DNA of 64,000 bases from Maylandia zebra (taxonomy: Eukaryota; Chordata; Actinopteri; Cichliformes; Cichlidae): the NCBI RefSeq assembly GCF_041146795.1, contig NC_135182.1, positions 3,806,501 through 3,870,500 of the forward strand, written 5' to 3'. Both the position numbers and the translations under genes were made by a program. The notes below the pieces were generated by a model. That model had not been told where the DNA came from, did not search any database, and worked only from the letters and a program-made list of their open reading frames with translations. This document shows, piece by piece, positions 24,376-37,394 of this stretch (the stretch's first letter is position 1; each line of letters begins with the position of its first letter).

Positions 24376-24547
24376 ACGGTTTTATAACACTTGTTACATT
24401 AGCCGGATTAGGCTAAACGGTACTGCACTGCCATCCCAGATAGCAAGACGACATTGAATTGATGTTGATTCTATAAAGTACCGGAGAAAGTAGATTGAAT
24501 GTTCTTTTGTTATCACTGATTTATGGTCTAGTTACAGTTCACCAGCT

Positions 24548-24808
24548 ATGTCGACGTGCAATTTATGTATATCTGACCGGGAAATTAAAGCAGCGATCAC
24601 TTGGACTGTTCCGTATCACCCCTCTTACAGTGGTACATCCCTCCAGGTAACCATTCACAAGTCTTGTACAGTAGAGCGGGAATTACTCTCAGCGGAATTG
24701 AGAGGAGAAAGTGGATGCAAGCTACCGTTAAACTTGACTGAAGAAGAAGAGAGGAGAAAGCATATAAGTTCATGCACTCCACTGGCCTGCACCACGATTA
24801 GTATAAGG
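24548..24808 (+). other. Possible 5' exon upstream of the integrase gene
   Basis: An 87-codon frame from ATG 24548 runs into a strong donor (AAG|GTAAGA at 24808). Joining to the next acceptor (26876) would hit a stop after the integrase ATG in another frame. So it would be a 5' UTR exon or an unrelated frame. The peptide has two Cys pairs near its start (C-x2-C-like) and no family I recognise. Confidence 0.3.
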
Positions 24809-25384
24809 TAAGAATGAATGAATTATATTCTATTCTTTATTTATAGGTTGTTTACAGTACAGTAAAAAAAAAAACTCGTTAATATACAGTTTCGGACAAA
24901 ATGTGTAAGCCCGAAATTGTGTCTACTTTCATCTTATAGTCCGGCAACAAATAAATTGCACTGCGAACGCAGTCCATCAACAAAGAAAACATTTTCGTTT
25001 CATACTTTTCCACTAAGCTAAGGCTTCGAGGGTTCCTTTGTTAGCCTTGTCGTCGCCTCGGCCACCATTGACCCAGACTGTAGCTCTGTGGTTGCTTTTT
25101 TTGCATAGTACTAAAAAAATGTAAATCTGTGATAAATGGTAGGTAAACGTAAAGGTAACTGTATAAATGTGTTCAATGACTTTGTTACTTTTGATGATTG
25201 GAAAGCACCCGCTTCAGTTCGCACACGAAAACTTTAGACTCAGTTCGATTGCTCACGCGGCATGCCCACGTGACTTTACTTCGCAAGCTCACCGGAAAAA
25301 TCAATGCGCAATTATGTGAGGTAAAAACTATAACTTTAATCTCAGCCAAACCCATTTACTCAGGAACAAATACAATAGTTTAAA

Positions 25385-26172
25385 AAGCCAAACAATAACA
25401 TTTTTAAGTTATCTAAGTGACTTATATATATTTAACCTGAGTAGCGAAAGACGGCGGTGGGTTTGAAAACAATTTGCCGGGAGTCCGGTGTTCTCACGGC
25501 TCTAGCACTCGCATCCCCAGGCTTCTACCTTTCTACCTATAAAACCCGGAGAGCAGCCAAATGGCTGGTAGGCTTTTAGCTAAACTTTAGCTTCAGCCAA
25601 GTGGAAGCTTAATTGGCTTGTCATTCATATGTATATTAGGTTGTTACCTGGGAATTCTGGAGGGAGGGGAGTGGGGGTGTGTGATTGAGGGGGTGGGGGA
25701 GCTGCTAAAAGCTGTGCACTTCCTTTTGTGTTTCATCTTGATGCATTCTCAATCATCCAGGGAAATAAATCTCCAAAAGTCACCAACTTGGAGTGTTTCA
25801 GTTTGCCATCTTAGGGAGAAATCAACACACATGGGTGTATGTCCTTTGTTGCTGAGATTTATTGATAAAAACAGTACAAAAAACCAACCATTTTTACACA
25901 TATTTACAAATAATAATAAAAAGTGAGTGAGTACATTTCAACATTTTCAGCAATCACTCACAATCCTGGCACTGCCATGGTATCTGTAGTCTGCATTTAC
26001 CACATGTGTATCTGTTGCAGTGATATTTGAGGTTTATACAGCTATATTTCATCCTGAAAATATGTTAAATGTTTATTTTGTGACCCAGAAAGAATAATCA
26101 GAGTAATATTAAAACTAACTAGCTGCCGCCATTGTTGGAAACTGAGCAGGGCTGCGCTATGAATTCTGGGAC
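25385..26172 (+). repeat. Dispersed repeat, copy 1
   Basis: Segments 25385-25505, 26068-26100 and 26101-26172 recur in the same order at 46732-46830, 46848-46872 and 48316-48400. The right part contains GCCGCCATTGTTGG, close to a YY1 site. The middle (25506-26067), which has no counterpart in copy 2, carries an H-box-free unique sequence and a G-rich stretch at 25660-25700. Confidence 0.6.
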
Positions 26173-26884
26173 AGAGCTACTACTTCTTCGGGGTTTAACG
26201 GCAGCTGGCATCCTTGTACATGCAGTGCTGCCATCTTCTGTTTCAGTCCATTATTACACTCTTAAATCCACAACGAGTAAAGAAATGAATAAAGAACAGT
26301 ATATGCAGAAAATAAATAATAAAGTTAAAAGACAGCATGGTCTTCATGAACCCAGGGTACAATACAAAAATGTCGTTTTATTTAAGTGAACAAAACAATG
26401 TAGACCATGTTCATTTTGTTAATAAGTTGGAAAAAAAAACTAATGACAGCATTTAAAATAAACAAAGATAAATAACATAGATGGGAACATTTGACAATGG
26501 AATTGGAACATTATCAAAAATGATTTTTCAGATATGCAGAGTAGAAGATGCGGAGATTCAAATTTTTAACTTGGGTGTGTGTTTGAAATATGAAAATATT
26601 GGTTGACATCATTGACATACTGTTATTAAAGATAGGAATATGTATGAAACGTAGATTCAAAAGCTCTATTAACAGAACTATAACCTGTTAGAATCTGACA
26701 TTTATTTCAGATGCATTCTGTAACTGTTCACAGTCCCAATACTTAGTGATGACAGAGTGTTTCCAAAAGTGCTCAGTCACAATTTTCAGAAGACTAACAT
26801 GAAATTTTTTGATTTATTTAAATATATAAACCTGTTGAAGGTAATAATTTAATTTTTTGTCTTTGTGGGATCACAGTACAAAGT

Positions 26885-29154
26885 ATGGCCTGGAGGATTT
26901 TCATCTCAAGGTGCAAGAACATTCTTAATGACTGTACACGGCGGCTGCTGATGGACGATGTTGGGCCAGATGTGCTACAGTTAGCGTTAAGGAGGTATGA
27001 TCAAAGCATGATGGAAAACATTTAACATTTTAACTTGCATAAAATGTTTAAGGGGAATATGGCCTGAAAATATAACATGAATTAAGAAGTAATTTTTTGA
27101 TATCTTTGAGGTTGGAGACAATGCAGAGAAGCCTTCGGTGGGCAAGAGGAAGACTGATCAGTGTAACTGCAGCAGATCAACTTCTGCGTGACTTGGCTGA
27201 ATTGATTCAGGAGGTCGAACTGTCTACTCAGCATGGCCAACAAGGTAAGCACATATTGTGTCGATTCCTTGACTCATCAAAAGTGTGAAATAAATTATGA
27301 CTCTGTCTTAACCTATTTTCCAAATACACCAAACGCTTATATATTTTCAGGCTCTTTTGGATACCAGGCACCAGTGGTTTTCAACAGAGGTAGAGGCAGA
27401 TCCCTTTACCTTATCACTCGGGAACAGCTTTCATTCCTGAAGTCATGTGGATTCACTGCACCTCAGATGGCTGATATTTCGAATGTTTCACTTCGTACAA
27501 TTCGAAGACGTCTGCGGTCAGTGACTTTTGAAACCAGTGTGACTTTCAGTTCTTTTGTGACACACACCCACTGTTTATTCAAATTAAATGGTATTGTGAA
27601 ATTGTAAAAATTAGTATATTTGAATGTGCACTAACTAGTCAAGTAATGATGTATGTTGTTATGGCAGTGATAAAATACTCATGTTTTTTTTGTCTGATTT
27701 CAGACAGTATCATTTCACCCGTGCATCAATGTATGCGGAACTGACTGACAGTGCGCTGGATGAACATGTGCAGGACATTGTCGCTGGCAATGAACAAATT
27801 GGTCCTGAGGCTGTCAGAGCCTCCCTGCGAGTACGTGGACTACAGCGAAGGAGGGTTCGAGCAAGCATGCTACGGATAAATCCTGGAGCAGCTGCCATAA
27901 GAGCAGTTTTGCGGAGACCAGAACGAAGAACATATCAGGTTGCAGGTCCAAACTTATTGTGGCACATTGATGGAAATCACAAGCTGATAAGGTAACCAAC
28001 CACACTGATTTGTTGAACACCTATTTTGACCAAAGTGAAATTCAGCATTACATCAAATATAATTGTTGAACAGTGAGACACGTCCAATAGAGCCAGGCCC
28101 TGGGATGGGCAGTCCTCTAACACAACTGGTTATGTTTAAAGGGGAAGATCAGAGAACACAGAGAGCGCAAGCAACGTACAGAGAAAAATTCAAACTTGAC
28201 ATGCAATAGTGCCATGTAAATCAATTAAGACTGTGTTTTCCATTGTTTCAATAACAAAGCAGAAATAATATTTTTCTTCTTATGGACCACGGTTTTAGGT
28301 GGAGGATAGTCATTCATGGGGCTATTGATGGATACAGTCGTCTTGTGGTCTTCCTTCATGCCTCAAACAACAACCGTAGCAGCACTGTTTTATCAAGTTT
28401 CATCAGAGCCGTGGTATCCTATGGTGTACCCTCGAGGGTCCGGACAGACAGAGGAGGGGAAAACAATGCTGTCTGCCTGATGATGAACATTTTCAGAGGC
28501 TTTGATCGTGGAAGTGCCCTAAGAGGAAGGAGTACCCATAATCAGAGAATTGAGAGGCTCTGGGGTGATCTGTGGCGAGGAATGACCAATGTGTACTGTG
28601 ATTTATTTCACCACCTGGAGGAGGAAGGCATCATTGACATTGACAATGAAATGCACCTTTGGGCTCTCCATTACATCTATCTCTCAAGGATCAACAGAGA
28701 TTTGAAAGACTTCACTCAACAGTGGAACAATCATGGCTTGCGGACAGAGAGACACTTGAGCCCATTACAGATTTTTGTCCGAGGCAGCCTCCAGCAACAG
28801 GGCCGAGCCTCAACTGCCATGCAGGACATCTTTCAGACCAGAGCAGCTGCTGCTGATGGGACTATTGGTGGGACAGCTGATGGTAGTGTGACAGCCACTG
28901 AGAGTGAGACGACTGCTGCTCAGGGCTCAGGTGCAGATTCTGGTGGTGGTGGTGGTGCTCATGGTACAGATGAGCTGGGATTGCTGGTTGACTGGCCTGA
29001 GAGGATTACTGCGCCAGACATTGAATTTACTCTGGACAGAACGGTGATGGAGCAAGTGGTAGAACTATTTAATCCACTAAGTGGCACCAGAGGGAGTCAT
29101 GGTATTGAACTCATATCTGGCTTAATATACTTTCTGGACTCCACATATCACTGA
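26885..29154 (+). CDS. DDE integrase-core protein, five exons, 517 codons
   Basis: Predicted polynucleotidyl transferase of the retroviral-integrase fold. Exons: 26877-26994 (ATG 26885), 27111-27244, 27351-27516, 27704-27991 and 28299-29154. Coding length 1554 bases, exactly 517 codons plus TGA, with all splice phases compatible. A helix-turn-helix-like block lies at about residues 105-137 (TAPQMADISNVSLRTIRRRL). The catalytic triad reads as D226 (WHIDGNHK), D283 (VRTDRGGEN) and E318 (NQRIERLW), a D-D(35)-E spacing. The split between D226 and the next strand falls at the last intron. A Ser/Gly/Thr-rich linker follows residue 390, then a conserved-looking tail (LLVDWPERITAPDI). Family: the intron-bearing integrase-core genes found in many copies in fish. 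It could be a transposase or a domesticated one. Confidence 0.85.
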
Positions 29155-30355
29155 GACAGGCGTGTCACAAATTTAGAGGAGAAATAGTTTGCTGCTTTAT
29201 AAGAAAGCCCTCCGCAAAGCCAGAACATCTTACTATTCATCACTGATTGAAGAAAATAAGAACAACCCCAGGTTTCTCTTCAGCACTGTAGCCAGGCTGA
29301 CAAAAAGTCAGAGCTCTTTTGAGCCAACAATCCCTTTAACATTAACTAGTAATGACTACATGAACTTCTTCACAAATAAAATTTTTATCATTAGAGAAAA
29401 AATTACCAGTAATCATCCCACAGATGTAATATTATCTACAGCTACTCTTAGTACCATTGATGTTAAGTTAGACTCTTTTTCTCTAATTGATCTTTCTGAG
29501 TTAACTTCAATAATTACTTCCTCCAAACCATCAACGTGTCTTTTAGACCCCATTCCTACAAAACTGCTCAAAGAAGTCCTGCCATTAATTAATTCTTCGA
29601 TCTCTAATGATCGGCTATGTACCACAGGCCTTCAAGCTAGCTGTAGTTAAACCTTTACTCAAAAAGCCATCTGTAGACCCAGCAGTCTTAGCTAATTATA
29701 GGCCAATCTCCAACCTTCCTTTCATATCAAAAATCCTTGAAAGAGTAGTTGTCAAACAGCTAACAGATCATCTGCAGAGGAATGGCTTATTTGAAGAGTT
29801 TCAGTCAGGTTTCAGAGCTCATCACAGCACAGAAACAGCTTTAGTGAAGGTTACAAATGATCTTCTTGTGGCCTCTGACAGTGGACTCATCTCTGTGCTT
29901 GTCCTGCTAGACCTTAGTGCAGCATTCGATACTGTCGACCATAATATCCTATTAGAGCGATTAGAACATGCTGTAGGTATTACAGGTAGTGCACTGCAGT
30001 GGTTTGTATCATATCTATCTAATAGACTCCAATTTGTTCATGTAAATGGAGAGTCCTCTTCACACACTGAGGTTAATTATGGAGTTCCACAGGGTTCAGT
30101 GCTAGGACCAATTCTGTTTACATTATACATGCTTCCCTTAGGCAGCATCATTAGAAGACATAGCATACATTTTCACTGCTATGCAGATGACACCCAGCTC
30201 TATCTGTCCATGAAGCCAGATAACACACACCAATTAGTTAAACTGCAGGAATGTCTTAAAGACATAAAGACCTGGATGGCCGCTAACTTTCTGCTTCTTA
30301 ATTCAGCTAAAACTGAGGTTATTGTACTCGGCCCTGAAAAGCCTAGAAATATGGT

Positions 30356-33300
30356 TCTGCTGCCCTCAGGTGAATGTATGGCTATTCACCCTATGCAGCG
30401 AGCTTAACATAAGAGGAGATGGTTCCAGGAACGACAGGACACATCGCTTTGTCTTTGTGTCTTTAACTGAAGACCGTTTTTTCCTCTTTTAATTTGTAAG
30501 ACTGTGAACATACAGTAAAATAATACGTAGCATCAGTATCAACATATTTTGTAAACAAGACAGAAGTTAGCAACATAGCTTTCCTTATGCTTTACATTCA
30601 CCATTAACATCTTTCCTTATACGTTCAAATAACCTTTTAAGTAACATGAAAGTAACAATCTTACAGAAAATGAAGTTAGACATTGCTTACTTACAGATTA
30701 TGGCTCAACAAACTCCCCAACGATGTAAACTGGGCTTAAAGTTGTGCAGCTTGTTTTCTGCTCCATGCATTTTCTCACACTGCCCGCGTGAACTTTGCCT
30801 GCTGCTTACAACACATCACCAAAGGGGGCAGTGTAGCGCACACCAAACAACCAAAGAAGAAGCCACAAAATGAAGGGGTAATACTGCCCACTATTGGGAA
30901 ACCTGAGAAATGCGCCAGCCAAAGAAACCCAACAAAGTAACAACCGAGGGGCAGAATACTCCCCGCCTGACATCCATGGAATGTCACCCTCAACTAACAT
31001 GTAAAAGGCAAGTGACATACAATGAAACAAAGTTTCTGCTTCTAAGTACAATCCTTAGACACCAATAGCACAACCTCACTTATAGGCCTTATGTAGCACT
31101 TGTTTTCACCCTTGCGGAAAATCCTCACCTCTATCTTCCTTACAAGCCCATCCTCACTGGGAAAGGTTTTGGTGATAAGTCCAAGTGGCCAGTTGTTCCT
31201 ATGTTCGAGTGTCTCTCTTAAAAGAACAACATCTCCTGTTTGTAGGTTAGGCTTTACTGTTTTCCATTTGCGGCGGTCCTGAAGTCCTGAGATGTATTCC
31301 TTTTTCCATCGTCTCCAGAAGACATCAGCGAGATATTGTACGCGCCTCCATTGAGCTTTGAACAGATCACTGTTTCCAAACTGACCTGGTGGGATTGGTG
31401 GGGTCGTAACCTTTTGCGTGAGCAGCATGGCTGGGGTAAGGATGACTGGGTTATCTGGATCTGCAGAAACTGCTGTTAACGGACGAGCATTCACTATTGC
31501 AGTGACTTCAGCCATTAAGGTCACTAGTATTTCATGGGTAAGCTTTGCATTCCTGTGTTCTAGGAGCATTGCATCAAGGATTTTGCGTGTGACCCCAATC
31601 ATTCGCTCCCAGGAGCCAGCCATATGCGACGCATGTGGGGGGTTGAATAGCCATTTGCAGCCAGAGTCTTCAAGAAAGCTGTTTAGTTTGCTGTTGTAGC
31701 AGCCCTGTTTGTCTATTTGCAGCTCTTTGCAGGCACCCACAAAATTTGTCCCACAATCGGACCTAAGAAGTTTGACTGCACCTCTGATGGCAAAAAAACG
31801 ACGCAGGGCATTGATGAATGATGACGTGTCCATTGATTCTATAACTTCAATGTGAATGGCCCGTGTACTCATGCACGTAAATATGACTGCCCATCGCTTT
31901 GCATCCGCTTGCCCACCACGCGTTTTTCTGACAGTGACAGACCAGGGACCGAATACATCAAGCCCTACATGTGTGAACGGAGGGTCAGTGGACAGCCTAT
32001 CCTCTGGTAGCTCAGCCATAATCTGTTCCTGCTGTCTGCCTCTTAGTTTTCGACATGTCACGCAGCTGAATATCATTTTGCTTATTGCTCTTTTTCCTCC
32101 CACAATCCAAAAGCCTGCAGCTCTGACTGCTCCTTCAGTAAAATGTCTGCCCTGATGGCATACTTTCACATGGAAGTGTCTTATAATGAGCTGGGCAAGG
32201 TGGTGTTTGGCAGGGATGAGGATCGGATTTGTTTCATCTGAAGTCAACTGTGCTCGTCTTAGTCTCCCACCCACTCTGAGGATTCCATTTGTGTCAAGAA
32301 ATGGGTTCAGTTTGCTAAGTGGGCTTGAACTTTTGAGGGGCATACTCTTTTCAAGCTGTCTTATGTCTTCTGCATAGACTTCTCTTTGGACAGTGCGAAT
32401 GATAATGATCTTAGCTTGATCGAGCTGCTTTTCAGTTGAATGCTCACTACAGCTGTGCCAGCCCTGACAGGTGCCTTCTATGTTCTGCTTAAAGGACTGA
32501 ACAATGTGTCGGAGTCTAGATATAGCCTTCAGTAGTACATTCCAACTAGAAAACCTTTCGAATCTGGCACTACTGAGAACATTCTTTGCAAGAGTGGTAA
32601 CACAAGTAGTTACCTCCTGACGCAGTTCGTGGTCAGTCTCTGGGTCTACAAGATCAAATGACTCTGCCTGAGACTGACCTGTTTCTGACTTGGTAAGAAA
32701 AGCGGGTCCACTGAGCCATGTGGAGGTAGAAAGGTGCTCAGCAGGTAATGCGCGCGTGGCATGATCAGCAGGATTTAAGTGAGTGGGCACATAATGCCAC
32801 TGGTGAGCTTGTGTGGATCGCCTGATGCGTTCCACTCTGTTGTGCACATAGATGTAAAAACGCCTCTTTGTGTTGAAGATGTAACCAAGGACTACTTTGG
32901 AGTCTGAATAGAAGCTCACCTGATCAACTGCGATGTCCAGCTCATCCACGACCAACTCTGCCACCTCGACAGCCAGGACCGCTGCACAGAGCTCAAGTCT
33001 GGGTATGGTGATGTCTGGTCTTGGGGCAAGCCGTGCCTTGCGAGAAGGAAGCCCACTTCATTATGACCATCTCTGTCTGTGAGTTTAAGGTAGGCAACAG
33101 CGGCCACTGCCTTGGTAGAGGCATCGCAGAAAACATGGATTTCCTTAGTTACTGCTGCAGAGAGTGGTATTGAGGTGAACATTCTGGGAATCTCAAGTTG
33201 TTGTAGATGTTTGAGAGAGTGTTTCCACTGTTGCCACTGTTGTAATTTGTCTTTAGGGAGTTCAGTGTCCCATTCACGAATGTCAGTGGAAATGTCTCTG

Positions 33301-36300
33301 AGTATGACCCTGCCCTCTACAATGACAGGGACAGCAAAGCCGAGTGGGTCGTACACACTATTAACGACTGACAATACTCCACGCTTGGTAAAGGGCTTCT
33401 CATTGACGGTTATCTGGAACCTGAACAAGTCTGTAGACAGGTCCCAGCCCAAGCCCAAGCTTCGCTGCATGGGTGTCTGCCCAAGGTCAAGGCCCTGCAT
33501 GTCAGCTGCAAGGTCCTCACTTGGAAAAGCGTTTGTGATGGTAGGACAGTTGGATGAGATTTTATGCAGGCGTATGTTACACTGAGCCAGCATCTTTTGA
33601 GCCCCACAGAGAATGTTGATGGCCTCATCAGTGGAAGGAAATGATTTTAGTCCATCATCCACATAAAAGTGGCGTTCAATGAACTCTCTTACATCATTGC
33701 CGTGTTCTTTTTCTCCCTCCATCGCTGTTCGTTTCAGTCCGTAAATGGCCACTGATGGGGAGGGGCAGTTCCCAAACACGTGGACTCTCATCCTGAATTC
33801 CTGTACTTCTCCATCCAGATCATGGTTTTTGAACCACAAGAAGCGAAGGTAGTTGCGGTGGTCTTCTCTGACAACAAAATTGTAAAACATTTGCTCCACG
33901 TCGGCCATGACTGCATATGGGTCGGACCTGAAACGCATCAGAACTCCCACAAGAGTATTATTGAGATCTGGCCCTTTTAGTAGCACATCATTGAGAGAAA
34001 CATTGTTGTATTGCGCACTTGAATCAAAAACCACCCTAATTTTTCCTGGCTTCTGAGGGTGATAAATGCCAAAACTAGGGAGATACCAGCATTCTTGTTC
34101 TGGAGCTAAAGCTGGAGCTGGTTCAGCGTGGCCCTTACTGAAAGTTTTGTCTAAAAACTCAACGTAATGTTCTTTCATTTCAGGTTTCTTTTTCAGTGTT
34201 TTGCGGAGCGTCATTAAGCGACTGAGGGCTTGGTCCCTATTGTTGGGTAAACGCTGTCTGGGGGAGCGGAATGGGAGTGGAGCTACCCAATTGTTCGCCT
34301 CATCTTTAGTAAAGTCTCTGTGCATAATTTCCAGGAATAATGCATCTTCTACTGACAGAGCCGTTTTGTCATCATCTGCTGTTTGCTGGAAAATGTGTCT
34401 GCCTACTTCTGCTTGTGTCTTCTCGAATTTAGGACAGCTTTCTGTGTATTTGTCTTTTATATAGATTTTGCTTGCACAGGGGCTAAGGAAGGTAGGGCGC
34501 CCGTTATTCAGAATGTCTGTCTTGAAAGAGTTTACTGTGGGTTTGTGGGCACCTGAGAGGCAGACATCGCCTACAACCACCCATCCCAGATCGAGGCGTT
34601 GGGCATAAGGTGCACTGTTTGGACCATTTACCTGACTGCGAACCTTGTGAGCTTGGATGATGTCCCGGCCCAAGAGGAGGAGAATGTCCGCGGCTGGGTC
34701 CAGAGGAGGGATCTGTGAAACGAGTGCGTGTAGATGAGGGTGAGCTGACACAGCCTCCTTGGTGGGTATCTCATCTCTATTATCTGGAATGTGATCACAT
34801 TCTGTTAGTGTGGGCAGCACCATGGACACTTCCCCATTTACATCCTGAATAACGAAATTAGTTGCTCTGCGTCCTCCAGCCTCTGACAAACCTGCACATG
34901 TTTTCATGGTGTATGGGAGCATAGCGCTTTTTACATTAAACATGTCGAAGAAAGCAGACCTGGCTAAGGATGAGTTGCTTTGATCATCCAACATGGCGTA
35001 CATCCTCCTTTTCTCTTCAGGATTTGTGCGGGGATACACGTCGACTAAACAAATCTTAGAGCACGATTTGCCTTTCAGAGCTGGGCCACACACCTCTGTG
35101 CAAGCAGTTGTGGTTACAGGGCTTGAAGGATCAGACTCCCCGCCGTGGCTTTGAGGCAGGAGGTTAGAGTCCTTGGTTGTCCACAGAGGTGGACCAGCAT
35201 GCATAGCAGACACATGAGCGTCACTATTACATTCCGAGCATTGGATAATGGCTTTGCAATCGTTAGCTCGGTGACCTGTGGAAGAACAACACTTATAACA
35301 AATAGCATGTTCTTTGAGGATGCTTTTCCTTTCATCTAGTGTTTTTGACCTAAAACCCCTGCATTTGGCAAGTGAATGGGGCTTGTGGTGAATAGGACAT
35401 TGTCTGTCTGGGTTGAGAACTGACGTTCGAGTTGTGACATTTGTTTGACTAATATCTGTTCTGTTCACTGCAACCGCACCTCTGTATTTAGTTGGTTTCA
35501 ACAATGGCTTATCAGGTTTTGGAGCTACTATGTTTGGACTTTGTAACATAAAGCTAGGATCTGTTTTCATTTCTGCATAATCATTTATAAACTGAACAAA
35601 ATGTGAGAAAGGTGGGTAAACTGCACCGTTGTCCCTTTTGTATTTTGTCCCCTGTTTCACCCAGGACTCCTGGAGTCCGTAGGGGAGCTTTTCCACTATC
35701 GGGTTTATCCCCCTTGGGGTGTCCAGAAAGCTAAGGCCGGGTAGATAATTTTCACTTTGTGCATACTCTAACTCCAACAGGAGATCTGCAAGCTCCTGCA
35801 ATAAGTGAGTGTCCTTATTAGATATTTTTGGAAAAGACTGTAAGCGTTGGAAAAGTGACGCTTCGACTACCTCTGGAGAACCAAAACTTTTGTCCAGGCG
35901 TTGCCACAAACGTTGAAGACCTGCGTGTGGGTTGTTCACATGGACCGCCCTGATCCTCAGCGCATGTTGTAGTGACTCCCCGCTGAGCCACTTCGTGAGA
36001 AGGTCAAGCTCTTCGCTGAACTTGAGGTTGAGGCCTTCTATGGCGTTGCGGAAAATGGACTTCCAGGACAAGTAAGACTCAGGACGGTTGTCAAAAACCT
36101 TGAATCCCGCTGTCAGCAGATCACGGCGTGCTAGATAGGCTGTGAGATCTGAGAGTTCAGTCTTTGGAGGCAATGAAGATTTAGGCTCGGTTGAAATGTC
36201 AGTTTTTCTGTTTATAGGAGGGGACTTTGGTTGCTTCTGATTTACAAAGTCAGTGAGACGTTCACCTGGAGAGGAGGCAACTGGTGGTTGACTCTGTCGT

Positions 36301-37394
36301 AGATGCTGAGCGTCGTTATTACCAACCAGTTGTCCTGTATCAGGCTTTCCGTCTTCATTAACTACCAAGCTGCGGTTAGCGAAGTGAGCGTTCACATAAT
36401 CTTGAGCGCGTCTGATGGAAGGAGGTGTTTTAGAGGAGACTCCTTGTTCTGTGAGGTCAACGGCGTCATGCTCCTCATCGGCTGCCGCTTCCAGGACATG
36501 AGCTGCGGCGAGCGCTGCTTCAGCCTCACCCTCCTTCTTTAGAGCGTTTAGTGTTGCCTCGATGCGTGCCTTCTCAACCTCCATGTCGATCTGGCGTTTG
36601 GCGTACTGTGCTCTAGTGCGGGCGGCTTCTGCTTCTGCTCTGGCTCGGGCTGCAGCTTGACTGGTGGATGAACGACGTGAAGAGCGTGAAGAGCGTGAGT
36701 GGCACTCTGACCGGACCACCATCTGGGAGAGAGGCGGTGACGCCTCAGGCTGAGACATCTTGGGTGCTTGATAGGTAGATAATCTTCTTACTCTGCTGCC
36801 CTCAGGTGAATGTATGGCTATTCACCCTATGCAGCGAGCTTAACATAAGAGGAGATGGTTCCAGGAACGACAGGACACATCGCTTTGTCTTTGTGTCTTT
36901 AACTGAAGACCGTTTTTTCCTCTTTTAATTTGTAAGACTGTGAACATACAGTAAAATAATACGTAGCATCAGTATCAACATATTTTGTAAACAAGACAGA
37001 AGTTAGCAACATAGCTTTCCTTATGCTTTACATTCACCATTAACATCTTTCCTTATACGTTCAAATAACCTTTTAAGTAACATGAAAGTAACAATCTTAC
37101 AGAAAATGAAGTTAGACATTGCTTACTTACAGATTATGGCTCAACAAACTCCCCAACGATGTAAACTGGGCTTAAAGTTGTGCAGCTTGTTTTCTGCTCC
37201 ATGCATTTTCTCACACTGCCCGCGTGAACTTTGCCTGCTGCTTACAACACATCACCAAAGGGGGCAGTGTAGCGCACACCAAACAACCAAAGAAGAAGCC
37301 ACAAAATGAAGGGGTAATACTGCCCACTATTGGGAAACCTGAGAAATGCGCCAGCCAAAGAAACCCAACAAAGTAACAACCGAGGGGCAGAATA
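30356..37394 (-). mobile_element. Full-length BEL/Pao retrotransposon
   Basis: Two 603-base LTRs (30356-30958 and 36792-37394) that look identical by eye, with ends TCTGC...GCAGAATA read on the plus strand. A 5-bp duplication ATGGT flanks it (30351-30355 and 37395-37399), which fits the BEL class. A purine tract (GGCGGGGAGT on the minus strand) borders the 3' LTR at 30959-30970. The insertion is very recent. Confidence 0.93.
31042..36758 (-). pseudogene. BEL/Pao Gag-Pol polyprotein, one frameshift
   Basis: The long frame 36758-32916 (1280 codons) gives, in order, an Ala/Glu/Arg-rich coiled coil in Gag, a Cys-His knuckle region near residue 485, a protease-like MLDDQSNSS, a reverse transcriptase with YVDD near residue 1030, and the start of RNase H (FCDAST, near residue 1209). 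The rest lies in a second frame, 32964-31042 (640 codons): the remaining RNase H, an HHCC zinc domain, and the integrase core with its terminal GSWERMIG block. The shift is near 33.04 kb, consistent with loss of one base. No other stop is seen. The start codon is about 30 bases inside the 5' LTR. Confidence 0.9.

Noticed and set aside
29189-29650. A separate gene directly after the integrase gene
   Set aside because: It is the N-terminal part of the L2 reverse transcriptase and continues, after a frameshift, into the RT palm.
30646-30873. 75-codon frame occurring twice (also 37082-37309)
   Set aside because: Both copies lie inside the BEL LTRs. No coding role is indicated.
31856-32155. Plus-strand frames across 31-36 kb
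   Set aside because: Antisense shadows of the BEL Gag-Pol frames.
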